Shown: positions 19,020 through 28,396 of the stretch, piece after piece
Layout: every line of letters begins with the position of its first letter
Position numbering within the stretch: position 1 is the first letter of the stretch
NCBI RefSeq assembly: GCF_020911925.1
Contig: NZ_CP087134.1
Span: forward strand, 5,146,001 to 5,210,000
Direction of reading: 5' to 3'
Source of the DNA: Flavobacterium cupriresistens
GTDB lineage: Bacteria > Bacteroidota > Bacteroidia > Flavobacteriales > Flavobacteriaceae
Length of the DNA stretch: 64,000 bases
The notes under the pieces: model-generated
Told to the model about the DNA's origin: nothing
Databases searched by the model: none
Seen by the model: only the letters and a program-made list of their open reading frames with translations
Position numbers and translations under genes: made by a program

Positions 19020-19054
19020 TGAACAAAACATATTAAATGCCCCAAAAGCCTCTA

Positions 19055-19600
19055 CTAGTTACGCAAGCACCAATGCAAAATTTTAGCAATATTCTTTGCG
19101 TCATCTATACCACGATGATGCGTTCCTTCTAAGGGAATATCCAGCAAATGTAAAGCGCCGTTCATTCCGGTTGGTTTTTGTAACCCAAATTTTGCTGCGA
19201 AATTTACTTTTACATTAATGTGTTCCTCTCCCATTGGATACGGAATACCGAACGATTTGCATTGTTTTTTTAACATATTCAGATCGTACTGACCGTAACT
19301 TGCCCAGGTATACAAATCCGGTTGATATTCATCAATCAATCTTCCGATAGCTTCCTGAAAAATTACCCCGTTCTTATCTAACAGATCCGCAGTAATAGTC
19401 GTTAACTCTGTACAAAATGGGCTTACCGTTGAACGTTGTGGTTTAACCAAAATCCCTTCATTCTTTGTAATTTCTCCGGTTGTAGTATCCAAAATTGCTA
19501 ATCCAATTTCAATAATTTCATTCTCCTGTCCTACAGGAACAGGTCCTTGCCAACATGTGGCTTCTAAATCAATAATTATAATTTTATCTGTTGTTTTCAT
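19055..19600 (-). CDS. DEDDh 3'-5' exonuclease (ERI-1/3'hExo-like)
   Basis: A 181-residue single-domain exonuclease. The first acidic motif is IIIDLEATCWQG (D-x-E), the second is in YTWASYGQYDLNMLKKQC, and the third is THHRGIDDAKNIA with the DEDDh histidine and aspartate. The ATCW context resembles the ERI-1/3'hExo subgroup, which trims RNA 3' ends, rather than DnaQ. It starts 60 bp after the last gene of the MoxR/bpX operon on the same strand, with only a weak hairpin between them lacking a T-run. Read-through from that operon is therefore plausible. Confidence 0.8.
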   Translation of the reverse strand: MKTTDKIIIIDLEATCWQGPVPVGQENEIIEIGLAILDTTTGEITKNEGILVKPQRSTVSPFCTELTTITADLLDKNGVIFQEAIGRLIDEYQPDLYTWASYGQYDLNMLKKQCKSFGIPYPMGEEHINVKVNFAAKFGLQKPTGMNGALHLLDIPLEGTHHRGIDDAKNIAKILHWCLRN

Positions 19601-19660
19601 TTTGTTTTACTTTTTCAAAACCAAATCTGCTTCAAAAATTGGTTTTTCTTTTTCAATTTT

Positions 19661-21424
19661 TTAATCCTTTGTACGGTTTCTCTTTTTCCATTTAAACTTC
19701 ATTACATCCTTCACCATTGAATTATTCGTTTTATTAAAATGAATCAGTTGAGAAGCTATTTCAGGGTTTTCATCAATTCGATCCGCCACAATTTCATAAG
19801 CGATACTTCTGGTAATGTCCTCCAGTATTTTATCTTTAGCGAATTCATGCTTTAAAGTTTCCAGAAACTTCTCTTTATTCTTGTCTGTCACTTCCTTTTT
19901 GTAAACAGCTGTTATGGCATCAGATAATTTCTCTACTTTAATCGTAGCAAAATAATTATTCAGACAATTTGAGGCGTCTTTTTCGCTTCTCCAGCCTTCC
20001 AACAATAAATCTTGTGCTTCTGTGCTGTTTCCAATCTTATTTTTACAAACTAAAGCTGCTTTTAAATACTGATAATTAGTTTTATAGAAACCAACAACAT
20101 TATAATAATTTTTATCTGCCTCTTCTTTGTTCTTTAAAATGGCATACAAATCCCCTACTTTTTCATGTTCGTTCAGCTCTTTGTAAAGCGCTAAAGCTTC
20201 CTTATAGACACAACCCTTTTCATAACATTCTGCAGCCTTTTTTTTGTTTTGAAGATACTTTAGATAAACTGCTCCGGCCTCCCGATACAATTTGCCTTCT
20301 TCTAAAACGATTGCTGCTTTGTCATTTCTCTTTAGAAGTTTCAAATAAATGTGAGCTGCTTTCTCGTATTCCTTTCTTCTAACAAAATCTTCGGCTAACT
20401 TCTCATACTTACTTTGTAATGTGCTAAACCTCGCAGAGTCCACTAGAGCTGAACCTCCACCAGAATTTGAAGATTTTCTTTGAAACCCGGACCAAAATGA
20501 GATCATAAGAATCACGAATATCACGACACCAATAAAAACCAATATCGACGGAAAATTATCCCTTAGTTCTGCACCTTTACAACTTCTAAACAAAATCACA
20601 AACACTAAAACGAAGCCATATCTAAAAAAACCTGTACCATTACTATCACCACCGGAAGATTCATTAAAAAACCGACCCAGCCATTCAAAGTTAAGTCTGC
20701 TTTCGTGACCTGGACTAAAAAAATAATTAGCCAAATTCCCTCCTCTTTCTGATCCAATTGTATCCAACGGAATTCCCAATTTCATTGCCATTTCCGGATT
20801 CTTCTCTAAATAGGCTAAGAATTTATCCATTTCCCGATTATTTCCATTCATCAACTTTTTTAGATTAAATGGTAATTTTTCAATCCTTTCTTCCTCTGAA
20901 AGTGGATTTTCAATCTCTTTTAAAAGTTCCTCTTTATCAACTTCAATTCGCAATGACGAAATCATGCGGGGTATCGCAACGCTTTTTCTTGGCTCTAAAA
21001 CCTCAACAGCAACCTCATTTGGTCTTTTTAAAAAATCAGACCAGACCAACTCGTCTTCTAAAGCAACGAATCCTATCTCGGGATGTAACAGATGATACTT
21101 TTCAGAAAACAAGGTTTTCCATTCTTCTTTTACCAATTTTGGTAAAACAGTTGTGTGCTCCGGAATAAACAGCTTATCTTCTATAAGCTGGCAAAAATTG
21201 TTTTTTCCAATGTCTTTAATTGTACCAACAGCAGCGTTAAAAAAAACAATACAACCGTACAGCTCATTTGCAACCGTGCCCGGAACAGGGAAAACTTTTA
21301 TGGTTTCTAACGAAAGACCCATTTGCTGAATTTCCTGAAGCCAAAACGATATCGATTTGCTTTTAATAATAATTCCTTCTCTCGGGAACGAATTAGTAGC
21401 CTGCATTTTTAATTTAAACTCCAT
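19661..21424 (-). CDS. bpX-type ternary-system membrane protein with TPR-like repeats
   Basis: A 587-residue protein of the MoxR-vWA-beta-propeller ternary systems (probably the bpX6-bearing component; the subtype is from memory of the family). The N-terminal ~170 residues form a globular beta-rich domain. Two hydrophobic segments lie at about 265-310 (FRYGFVLVFVILF, SILVFIGVVIFVILMISFW). Then comes a helical tetratricopeptide-like array (KYEKLAEDFVRRKEYEKAAHIYLKLL..., KAAECYEKGCVYKEALALYKEL, ...). It is thus membrane-anchored with a cytosolic TPR scaffold. Its start overlaps the preceding gene by 11 bp; an alternative ATG at 21406 would leave a 7-bp gap. Confidence 0.78.
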   Translation of the reverse strand: MEFKLKMQATNSFPREGIIIKSKSISFWLQEIQQMGLSLETIKVFPVPGTVANELYGCIVFFNAAVGTIKDIGKNNFCQLIEDKLFIPEHTTVLPKLVKEEWKTLFSEKYHLLHPEIGFVALEDELVWSDFLKRPNEVAVEVLEPRKSVAIPRMISSLRIEVDKEELLKEIENPLSEEERIEKLPFNLKKLMNGNNREMDKFLAYLEKNPEMAMKLGIPLDTIGSERGGNLANYFFSPGHESRLNFEWLGRFFNESSGGDSNGTGFFRYGFVLVFVILFRSCKGAELRDNFPSILVFIGVVIFVILMISFWSGFQRKSSNSGGGSALVDSARFSTLQSKYEKLAEDFVRRKEYEKAAHIYLKLLKRNDKAAIVLEEGKLYREAGAVYLKYLQNKKKAAECYEKGCVYKEALALYKELNEHEKVGDLYAILKNKEEADKNYYNVVGFYKTNYQYLKAALVCKNKIGNSTEAQDLLLEGWRSEKDASNCLNNYFATIKVEKLSDAITAVYKKEVTDKNKEKFLETLKHEFAKDKILEDITRSIAYEIVADRIDENPEIASQLIHFNKTNNSMVKDVMKFKWKKRNRTKD

Positions 21425-23957
21425 ATTGTACTACTTTCGAAACGAACGGTTTTAGGTACTTTTCTTCAAACAAATTATAATCAATATATTCTTGCGAATG
21501 TTCCTCGGATAAAAAATAAGTATTCCCGGTATATTCTATTGTTGTGGCCAGAATTGTCTTTCTCTCAATTATAAAAGGAATATAAAATACCGGAAGCGAT
21601 TTATCACTGCTTTCAAAAATTAAAATTCCTTCTTTGTTGGTAATTCTGCTTCCATCACCAGATTCAAAAAATTTTGTTTCTATATAACAGACAGCCCCTT
21701 CTTGTTCTAATTCTTTTTTAAATTCTTCCGCAATGCTGATTTCTACATTTTCTAAAATAACGAATAGGTTACTGTCTACAAAAGCGTTAACATCTTTCAA
21801 CGATTTACCTGTTTTTTTAACTATGAGTTTAATAATGGTAACCGGATTTGATCCTTTATACTTTAAGATTAGATTTGCTTTACGTTGCCATGCTTTACTT
21901 AAATCTAAAGCATGCCTTCTTGTCTTTACAAATTCAAGATTCTCGATAAGAAAATCATTTATTTGAATTTTTCCATTTACAATAGCAACATGTCCCAATC
22001 GTTTGGCAACATTGTATTTTGACCTGTCCTTTTTATAATTCTGAACAAAAAGAGACTGTTTCGTAAAATAATCATCAAAAGCTGTTGCGACCTGCGGATC
22101 AGAATTTGGTTGTATGTTACAATTACTTTCTACACTCCAGAAATCAAGGTTATTGGTTACATAAAAAGTTTGTTCATACTCAAAAAAACTAAGATTTTTG
22201 TCCATTAGTGCTTCAGGAAGGCCTTTACTACTCTTGCATTGGTTTGTTGCCAAATTAATAATCGTGATGACACGTAAAGGGCTATACGAATAGTTCAACA
22301 GTAAAAGCTCTCCTTTTGAGTTACTTCTTATCGCAAATTTACCAAGAGTAAAAGGCAAATTTGAAGCTATTTTTATAAATCCTTTTTTAAATCCCATTTC
22401 ATGAAACAAGAACAAATTACCTCCCACATACATATAGTAATGACCACATTCGTAAAGAATGTTCTGATAATTTCTTTCAGCCGGATACAACAAAGGAATA
22501 CCATCGTCATTGCTTGTATTAAAAACAAACTGTTCTTTTACGACTTCGTTCTTTTTCCATAGTTCATCTAACGGTATTATGATTTCCTGAAGCTGTTTTT
22601 TTCCTTTATTCTGATTTTTATAAATGTTGATTCTTCCTTCTACTTGGTTAACCAAAACATATTGAATACTGTCAAAATAGGTGCTCATCGCTTTTTGCAT
22701 TACTTGCAATTTCAGACTTTCATCAGACGAAATAAAAAAGACTTCTTGCTTTTTATGATCAATCGCATTTTCTAAAAAAAACAAATCCAATCCTGCTTCA
22801 CAACTCAATTTACCACTCAATTCGTTTAGTCCCTCAATAACCTGATTTACGTTTTCAAAGTAAACCTCCTGATACCTATCTCCAACAACAAAAATCTTGC
22901 ACTCAATATCGGTTTTTGGATGTGTCGCAATGGCCAAAGCCGATGCAAACCCCAGAATTTTAGGATTCCCCCAATTGATTAAAGTAGTATCGATCAATAA
23001 AATTCTACAAAACTTATCTGCTTCGGGCGGTACTTCTCTCTCTATGTACAAAGCCTCACTATTGGCAATTCTGGACATAAAAACAGCATCGTCATTGGCA
23101 AATTCAGAAATTATCAATTTGTCAAAATCACCCTTATTGGACAAATCAGAAATTCCACCCAATGGCTGTACACTTGACATATTGTGATGTAACGGAATAT
23201 TAAGTCCCGACCAAATACGTTTTACTAAACTCCCTACCTGAAATGTTTTTTCTTCCCGAATAAGTGCTACTATAAAATCCAGGGGTGTTTCTGATGCAAT
23301 TTGTGCTTCCAAAACTTCCTCGCTTACCTGTTCTCTCAACTCTTCTTCAGGTAAATTTTCCATTGCTTTCAGTAAAGACTGAATTGTTGGAAATTTTGCC
23401 TTCAATAAAGCCATCGTTCTGAAATCTTTGATAAAATTAGATTCGTTGAAAGATACTTTATTTCCTGCCCGTATTAAATGATGTCTGTGATTTTGATATT
23501 CATCGAGTACACTCTTTGCTTTTTCAGCTGAAACTCTGTTATGACAATCTTTAAATATAGTCTGAAACAGCTGTAAACGTTTTTCACCATTTTTGTATTC
23601 GTCCGGTAAAGCGGATAGTATCTTTAAAAAATCAATCGCTGCTCCTACTCTAAAAAAATTAGAATCGGGTTTATGATGAAAACTTTTATTTATTTTGTTG
23701 TTCGCCAGTTGACTGATCCACTCAATCGTTTTTTCATTATCCGGGTTTGTAGCGACAATAGCCAACAATAATGACCCCAACGGCGGAAGGCTCTCTTCTG
23801 AAAGAAATCGCAAAATTTCAAAAGTAAATTTCTCGTAAGCAATAGTCTTTCCATTTGGAATTACAATTGCCTCAAAAACCTCTTCTTCAGAAAAAAGCTC
23901 ATTGTCCCATTCCCAAAAATAATCTTCATAAGATTGAAAGTATTTTTCTAATTCCAT
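21414..23957 (-). CDS. vWA/beta-propeller protein of MoxR ternary system
   Basis: An 847-residue core component. The N-terminal ~270 residues are helical. A von Willebrand A-like domain spans about 300-480, its first strand reading CRILLIDTTLINWGNP. The expected MIDAS DxSxS is therefore reduced to D-T-T-x-I, and metal binding may be lost. About 490-720 contains repeated beta-blade-like segments (YYMYVGGNLFLFHEMG, AIRSNSKGELLLLNYS, AIVNGKIQINDFLIEN), consistent with a propeller. About 735-800 (VTIIKLIVKKTGKSLKDVNA...EEFKKELEQEGA) resembles the ribosomal L7/L12 C-terminal fold. It is encoded 7 bp after the 232-residue bpX gene, clearly in the same operon. Confidence 0.78.
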   Translation of the reverse strand: MELEKYFQSYEDYFWEWDNELFSEEEVFEAIVIPNGKTIAYEKFTFEILRFLSEESLPPLGSLLLAIVATNPDNEKTIEWISQLANNKINKSFHHKPDSNFFRVGAAIDFLKILSALPDEYKNGEKRLQLFQTIFKDCHNRVSAEKAKSVLDEYQNHRHHLIRAGNKVSFNESNFIKDFRTMALLKAKFPTIQSLLKAMENLPEEELREQVSEEVLEAQIASETPLDFIVALIREEKTFQVGSLVKRIWSGLNIPLHHNMSSVQPLGGISDLSNKGDFDKLIISEFANDDAVFMSRIANSEALYIEREVPPEADKFCRILLIDTTLINWGNPKILGFASALAIATHPKTDIECKIFVVGDRYQEVYFENVNQVIEGLNELSGKLSCEAGLDLFFLENAIDHKKQEVFFISSDESLKLQVMQKAMSTYFDSIQYVLVNQVEGRINIYKNQNKGKKQLQEIIIPLDELWKKNEVVKEQFVFNTSNDDGIPLLYPAERNYQNILYECGHYYMYVGGNLFLFHEMGFKKGFIKIASNLPFTLGKFAIRSNSKGELLLLNYSYSPLRVITIINLATNQCKSSKGLPEALMDKNLSFFEYEQTFYVTNNLDFWSVESNCNIQPNSDPQVATAFDDYFTKQSLFVQNYKKDRSKYNVAKRLGHVAIVNGKIQINDFLIENLEFVKTRRHALDLSKAWQRKANLILKYKGSNPVTIIKLIVKKTGKSLKDVNAFVDSNLFVILENVEISIAEEFKKELEQEGAVCYIETKFFESGDGSRITNKEGILIFESSDKSLPVFYIPFIIERKTILATTIEYTGNTYFLSEEHSQEYIDYNLFEEKYLKPFVSKVVQYGV

Positions 23958-23964
23958 TTTTATT

Positions 23965-24663
23965 TTATGAAAAAGTTAGACGAAACGAACTAATTGAAAG
24001 TGGTTTCATTTTGTTTTTAGGAATACGAAAACAACTGTTATCTCTATTCCAAATCAGTAGGTCTTCTTCTAAAGGATTACTATTCTTTTGTATTGTTTTA
24101 GCTAAAATTGACCATTCAAAGTCATACCCTGTTGGCAGTAAAAAATCCTCTTTTAACCAATACGTGTTCCCTTTTACAGGCAGCAACGGATTTCCAAGTA
24201 CCAGTATCTTTTGGTCTGCCACAACCCATTTTAAAGGTTTTAATCTAAAGTCCGGAGCTGTTTCTATATACGATTGAATTTCACTAAAATCTGTAAGCAA
24301 AGCATAGGGTTCCTGTACAATTTCTGACGGTTTTAAACGTATCTCAATGTTCTGGTCAATACCAAAATAATTGTGATTGAATCCTGGCATCGAAACCGGA
24401 AGTGCCCGCATAATCGGTGTCCATAATAATCCCGAAGGAAGTTTTTTTGACGGTAATAAACTTCCTTTTTTAAACAGCAAATTTTCTTTTAATTCATAAA
24501 TAACATGAAACGGAATCTGCTGAATTTCTATCGCATTTAATTGTTCCGGTGCAAAATCTTTTAGCCACACCGACTGCTCATGAAAAGCTAGTTTTATGGT
24601 CTCCCAATTTCTAATTGCTCCTAAAAATTCTAAATCTCTTTTATTTATTTCTAAAAAATACAT
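23965..24663 (-). CDS. MoxR-vWA-beta-propeller ternary system accessory (bpX) protein
   Basis: A 232-residue protein with no signal peptide or membrane segment. It is composed of predicted strands with several Trp/Pro motifs (LPSGLLWTPIMRALPVSMPG, GYDFEWSILAKTI). I assign it to the bpX accessory class from its fixed position between the MoxR ATPase (1-bp gap) and the vWA/propeller protein (7-bp gap). The exact bpX subtype is not determined, and there are no catalytic motifs I can name. Confidence 0.68.
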   Translation of the reverse strand: MYFLEINKRDLEFLGAIRNWETIKLAFHEQSVWLKDFAPEQLNAIEIQQIPFHVIYELKENLLFKKGSLLPSKKLPSGLLWTPIMRALPVSMPGFNHNYFGIDQNIEIRLKPSEIVQEPYALLTDFSEIQSYIETAPDFRLKPLKWVVADQKILVLGNPLLPVKGNTYWLKEDFLLPTGYDFEWSILAKTIQKNSNPLEEDLLIWNRDNSCFRIPKNKMKPLSISSFRLTFS

Positions 24664-24664
24664 T

Positions 24665-25795
24665 TTATACGGTTTGAAGAATTTTTTGCCACAAAGCCTC
24701 TATTTCTTTTTGAATGTATTGCTTCTGCTCCTTGTTATTAATCCAATCACAACGACTTTGCAAATAGCGCAATTTATCTTTAATCACATTTTGCTCTTCA
24801 AAAGAAAGTGACTCATCCTGCCATCTTTCAGTCAAATGTTGCATCTCTTTCATCACTTCCTCAGGATTTGGTACTTTATTGTACAAAGCCTGTGGGTGCT
24901 GGCCATCTGAATCGTCTTTTTCGATAGTCTGATTAATTATACCCTCCAGAATTTCTATTTGTTCTTCGTTATCCCAAATGTATTTCAATACCCATAAATC
25001 AGATAAAACCGCTTCCTCCCTACCACACATTAAAGCACTTGCTGCGATTAAATTCTGCAACTTTACTGCACGTCTGTCTGATACTTTTATTCCTGTATTT
25101 CTCAAATTATGAACAATATCCACATATTGTTTGCGGATTCCGGTCAGATCTATAGTTCTACAAAGCGACTGTAACTCTCTAATTTCGTCTGCCGTAATCG
25201 TTGGTATTTCTTTATTGCCACTGCTTTCTATTTTCCAACCTGCCAAAAGTACCTCATGAAGTAAATCCGGATCTACATAATCACATTTTACACGAATAAG
25301 AAAACGGTCTAATAAAGCATTTAAGGCCTCATCTTCCGGCAGCACATTACTGGCACCAATAAACATTAACGCCGGAAGTTTCTTTGTCTCCCTTCCTCTA
25401 CGAAATATTTTCTCGTTTAAAGCCAACAATAAACTATTCAAAATAGCCGAATTGGCATTAAAAATTTCATCCAGAAAAATCATAGAAGCCTCAGGCATCA
25501 TACCTTCTGTATTCGTAACCAATTCTCCTTCTTTAAGTTTACGAATATCAAAAGGTCCAAAGATTTCGTTTGGTTCTGTAAAACGAGTCAAGAGATATTC
25601 AAAGTTTTTACCTCCTTCAATTCCATTCGATAATGCTCTTACCAATGCACTTTTTGCGGTACCCGGAGGTCCTAATAAAAAAGCATTTTCTCTGGCCAGT
25701 AATCCAATTCCTAATAAGTCGATAATCTCGTTTTTTCCAACAAAAACATCTTTGATGTGCTGTAAAACGTTATTTAATTTTTCTGTAGATTTCAT
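24665..25795 (-). CDS. MoxR-family AAA+ ATPase
   Basis: A 376-residue MoxR-type AAA+ ATPase. Walker A is GPPGTAKSA at residues 42-50, Walker B is MIFLDEIF near 105-112, with the MoxR loop TRFTEPNEIFGPFDI between them, sensor 1 FIGASNVLPEDEALNALLDRFLIR, and the C-terminal lid with VSDRRAVKL. MoxR ATPases act as chaperone-like remodellers working with vWA proteins, and here the vWA partner is two genes downstream. It belongs to the RavA-like subgroup, having the C-terminal extension. It is second in an operon with bpX genes on both sides, so a conflict or stress role is likelier than cofactor insertion. Confidence 0.9.
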   Translation of the reverse strand: MKSTEKLNNVLQHIKDVFVGKNEIIDLLGIGLLARENAFLLGPPGTAKSALVRALSNGIEGGKNFEYLLTRFTEPNEIFGPFDIRKLKEGELVTNTEGMMPEASMIFLDEIFNANSAILNSLLLALNEKIFRRGRETKKLPALMFIGASNVLPEDEALNALLDRFLIRVKCDYVDPDLLHEVLLAGWKIESSGNKEIPTITADEIRELQSLCRTIDLTGIRKQYVDIVHNLRNTGIKVSDRRAVKLQNLIAASALMCGREEAVLSDLWVLKYIWDNEEQIEILEGIINQTIEKDDSDGQHPQALYNKVPNPEEVMKEMQHLTERWQDESLSFEEQNVIKDKLRYLQSRCDWINNKEQKQYIQKEIEALWQKILQTV

Positions 25796-25841
25796 TTCTT
25801 TTATGTGGGTAATTTTTTATTTATAGCAGTCTTTTTTTATT

Positions 25842-26468
25842 TTACAATTCCTTCCAAAACACTTGTTTATGAGCTCCAAATCCGGCCATCAGTTCCTGAT
25901 TTATTTCTTTGATTACTGCTGTTTTTTGTGCTTTTCTTTCAACAACCCGATTTAAATATAACTGTTTAAGGCTATCATCAGAGAAAACAATATCTAAATT
26001 GATTGTTTCATAATCAACATCAAATCCTATTGCCGAATAATGAAAATCTACCAGAAGCTGTTCTAAAATAGGAATTGCAAGATCATCTGCATCTATTCGT
26101 TTCATTTCCATAATGAGCTGAGGCAAAAATCTCAAACACAAATCAGCCGACAACAATGCCGAAGCGCTTAATACACCTTTATATTTAGGCAGAAAGAGAT
26201 CCAATTCACTTATTTTATGCTCGCGATACAAAATCAATTGTGCAGCGAGATATACCGTTTTTGCTCCCCAACCGGCTGCCTCCCGATTAAACTCCGGAGC
26301 CTTCCAAGGATAGTCAAGAATTTCATTTTCATATTCCGTTTCTAAAAACAAAATGACCTCCTCCTCTTCTTCTTTAGAAATAGTGCTCATCTTGTTGTAC
26401 AGTATCACCTGCTCAATTGTTCTGAGATGATAAATCGTTTCTAAAAAAGGTAACTTATTAGTATCCAT
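25842..26468 (-). CDS. First gene of the MoxR/bpX operon, unknown helical protein
   Basis: A 208-residue cytosolic protein, predicted mostly alpha-helical (IYHLRTIEQVILYNKM, EEEEVILFLETEYENEIL, LIMEMKRIDADDLAIPILEQLLVDFHYSAIGFDVDYETINLD). I do not recognise the domain; position suggests one of the bpX accessory families. It begins the operon: 46 bp precede moxR, and a ~160-nt leader lies between its ATG and the palindromic operator at 26653-26673. Confidence 0.65.
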   Translation of the reverse strand: MDTNKLPFLETIYHLRTIEQVILYNKMSTISKEEEEEVILFLETEYENEILDYPWKAPEFNREAAGWGAKTVYLAAQLILYREHKISELDLFLPKYKGVLSASALLSADLCLRFLPQLIMEMKRIDADDLAIPILEQLLVDFHYSAIGFDVDYETINLDIVFSDDSLKQLYLNRVVERKAQKTAVIKEINQELMAGFGAHKQVFWKEL

Positions 26469-26636
26469 AACTTTTACTTAACATTATTCAGTTCCTGTTG
26501 ATTTACAAAATCGCGTTCGCACTTCTTTTCAAAAATAGCTTTTCTTTTCTAATCTAATTTCAGAAATCTGCATTGAAATCATTGCTTAAAAACTCAGCTT
26601 CACCAAGAGCAAATACCCTTTATATTTTGAACAGAA

Positions 26637-26684
26637 CAAAGATTAAACACAACTGCGTAATTATTTTGCGCAGTTGTGTTTTTT
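26637..26684 (-). promoter_or_regulatory. Operator/promoter of the MoxR/bpX operon (site 1 of shared palindrome)
   Basis: On the minus strand, CTGCGCA-AAATAAT-TACGCAG (26673-26653) lies inside a larger 12-bp-arm palindrome ending in AACACAACTGCG. AATCTTTGTT follows, with the -7-like box at 26644-26637. The palindrome aligns at 17 of 21 positions with the site before the RNA ligase gene. Compared with the divergent RING/HD site it shows a symmetric A-to-G and T-to-C change that preserves the palindrome. The rest of 26469-26815 has no ORF. Seen on the plus strand the hairpin has a T-run, but no plus-strand gene lies upstream that it could terminate. Confidence 0.7.
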
Positions 26685-26815
26685 GCTAAAATTAGTCATT
26701 CAGCCATACAATCACAGTTATCAAATAAACCTCTCTTGCAGCTTCAAATCGGGTGATATTAAGAATCGATTTACTTCTAAAAAAAATTTAACAAACTAGA
26801 TCAAAAGTGTGTTAT

Positions 26816-26853
26816 GCATCAAAAAAAACCTGCGAATTGGCATCCGCAGGTTT
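26816..26853 (-). terminator. Terminator of the tyrosinase operon
   Basis: Stem aaaacctgcg (26824-26833) and cgcaggtttt (26844-26853), 10-nt loop, followed on the minus strand by eight T, 34 bp after the tyrosinase stop. Confidence 0.85.
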
Positions 26854-26886
26854 TCATTCTTTATGTGGTATTTTTTAGTTTCGATC

Positions 26887-28356
26887 TTAATTTATCTGCG
26901 AAACGCCAATTTTTTCAAGCGTTACTTTAGCATCACCACCTCCGGTTTTTTTAATAATGATTTCATAATTCGAATTCGTTTTCAATAAATTATCCGAAAT
27001 ATAATAGGAGAAGCTCTTTTTTATCCCATCTTCACTTATTGCATGACTTTCATCAACTCCATGATCATGTTCAAGTCCAAAGAACGTCATTGTTCCAACG
27101 TATACATCTTTTTTCTTCGGATAACGAAGATAAACGGTGTAGTAATCTTTTGGTTCTTTGTACGCTACTACATCCAAATTTAGTACAATTTTGGCATTTG
27201 CTTTACTGGTAAAAACTTTATTGGTATTTTGTACAAGTTTACTGGTTACTTTATGACTATAATCAGTTCCCCCAAGTGGCTTACCTACTTTTTGTTCCCA
27301 GATAACAGCTTCTTTTGAATCTTGAAATGACACTAATTTTTTAGTTTTCGTTCCATTGGCTGCTACAACCGGAGTTTTAGAACCATAAAGTAAATTGTCG
27401 TATTTGTAATCTAAATCGAAAACGATCTTGTACACTTCTTCCATTGTATAAGTAAGGTGATCTCCATTAGGTGCTATAAACTGATAAGGCCACGGGTCCG
27501 CTTTTAGCTGTTCTAAAGTAGGACGTTCTCCGTAAGCCGAAACATCCCAGGACTCCCAAATACGATCGACCATACTGTGATGCAACCAGAAAACAGGGTC
27601 AAATCCTGCCGAATCAACATTTGCCATTAAACCCGATGTAACCTTTTGGTATATTTCATTATAATAACTTTCGCTTGGATCTGCATATCCTCCACCTATA
27701 AGATTATGCATAAAACCATGAGGCGAACCTTCAAGATTTTGACTAAATCCAGCCGTTCCGGTAAAGGAAGGATTGGTTCTCAATTGTTCAAGCGCTAATT
27801 GTATCTGCGTAAGTTGCTTTTGAGGAATCGGTTTTCCGTTGTTCAGAACCGTATATCGGGCTGCTGTAAAGAGCGAACCTGATTTGTCTCTTATGGGTTC
27901 TGCCAAGATATTATCGACTGTATCTTTACTTCCATAATTCCAATACGGTATAGCAAAATCGTCTTTTCCGGATAATTCACGAACCATTTTTTCTAAAAAC
28001 CAAATGTACATTCTGTGCCATAAAAGAAAATTTAAAGAAGCTGCATCTGACCCATTATGTGTGCAATCACCCCAAGCCCATAATTTATCTTTATCGGTCT
28101 GATACGCCGCACAAAGCGCATTAGGACCGTTAATTGCATTCGGGATATTATGTATTGCTCCCTGATAGTACCAGGAAACCCCCATCTCACAGCCCATTGC
28201 ACGCATTTTCTCAAAAGCGATATTCATTGCTTTCAGATTTTCCTGTCCTTGTGGCGTATTGGCGTTCCATCTAATGTATTTCACATTACTTTTACTTTGA
28301 CCATAGGAGAGCCCCGAAATCAAAATAATAAAGAATAAAAGAGTAATTTTTTTCAT
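26887..28356 (-). CDS. Secreted tyrosinase-family copper enzyme
   Basis: Type-3 copper oxidase of 489 residues starting MKKITLLFFIILISGLSYGQ, a clear signal peptide; the longer in-frame start adds 20 residues before it and is rejected. CuA ligands are probably His69 (GAIHN), His100 (GDCTHNG) and His114 (FLLWHRMYIWFLEKM). CuB is GSPHGFMHNLIGGG followed by DPVFWLHHSMVDRIWESW. The C-terminal ~150 residues form a separate beta domain, as in plant-type polyphenol oxidases (KFDV-like). It should oxidise monophenols or diphenols, giving melanin-like products. It is the last gene of a three-gene operon whose members are all exported. Confidence 0.9.
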   Translation of the reverse strand: MKKITLLFFIILISGLSYGQSKSNVKYIRWNANTPQGQENLKAMNIAFEKMRAMGCEMGVSWYYQGAIHNIPNAINGPNALCAAYQTDKDKLWAWGDCTHNGSDAASLNFLLWHRMYIWFLEKMVRELSGKDDFAIPYWNYGSKDTVDNILAEPIRDKSGSLFTAARYTVLNNGKPIPQKQLTQIQLALEQLRTNPSFTGTAGFSQNLEGSPHGFMHNLIGGGYADPSESYYNEIYQKVTSGLMANVDSAGFDPVFWLHHSMVDRIWESWDVSAYGERPTLEQLKADPWPYQFIAPNGDHLTYTMEEVYKIVFDLDYKYDNLLYGSKTPVVAANGTKTKKLVSFQDSKEAVIWEQKVGKPLGGTDYSHKVTSKLVQNTNKVFTSKANAKIVLNLDVVAYKEPKDYYTVYLRYPKKKDVYVGTMTFFGLEHDHGVDESHAISEDGIKKSFSYYISDNLLKTNSNYEIIIKKTGGGDAKVTLEKIGVSQIN

Positions 28357-28396
28357 TTTGTTTGTTTTTAGGTTTATAATCAGTTGTGTATTGCTG

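Noticed and set aside
26649..26684. Simple plus-strand terminator
   Set aside because: The hairpin and T-run look like one, but no plus-strand gene precedes it, and the sequence matches the other three operator sites and their downstream AATCTTTGTT.
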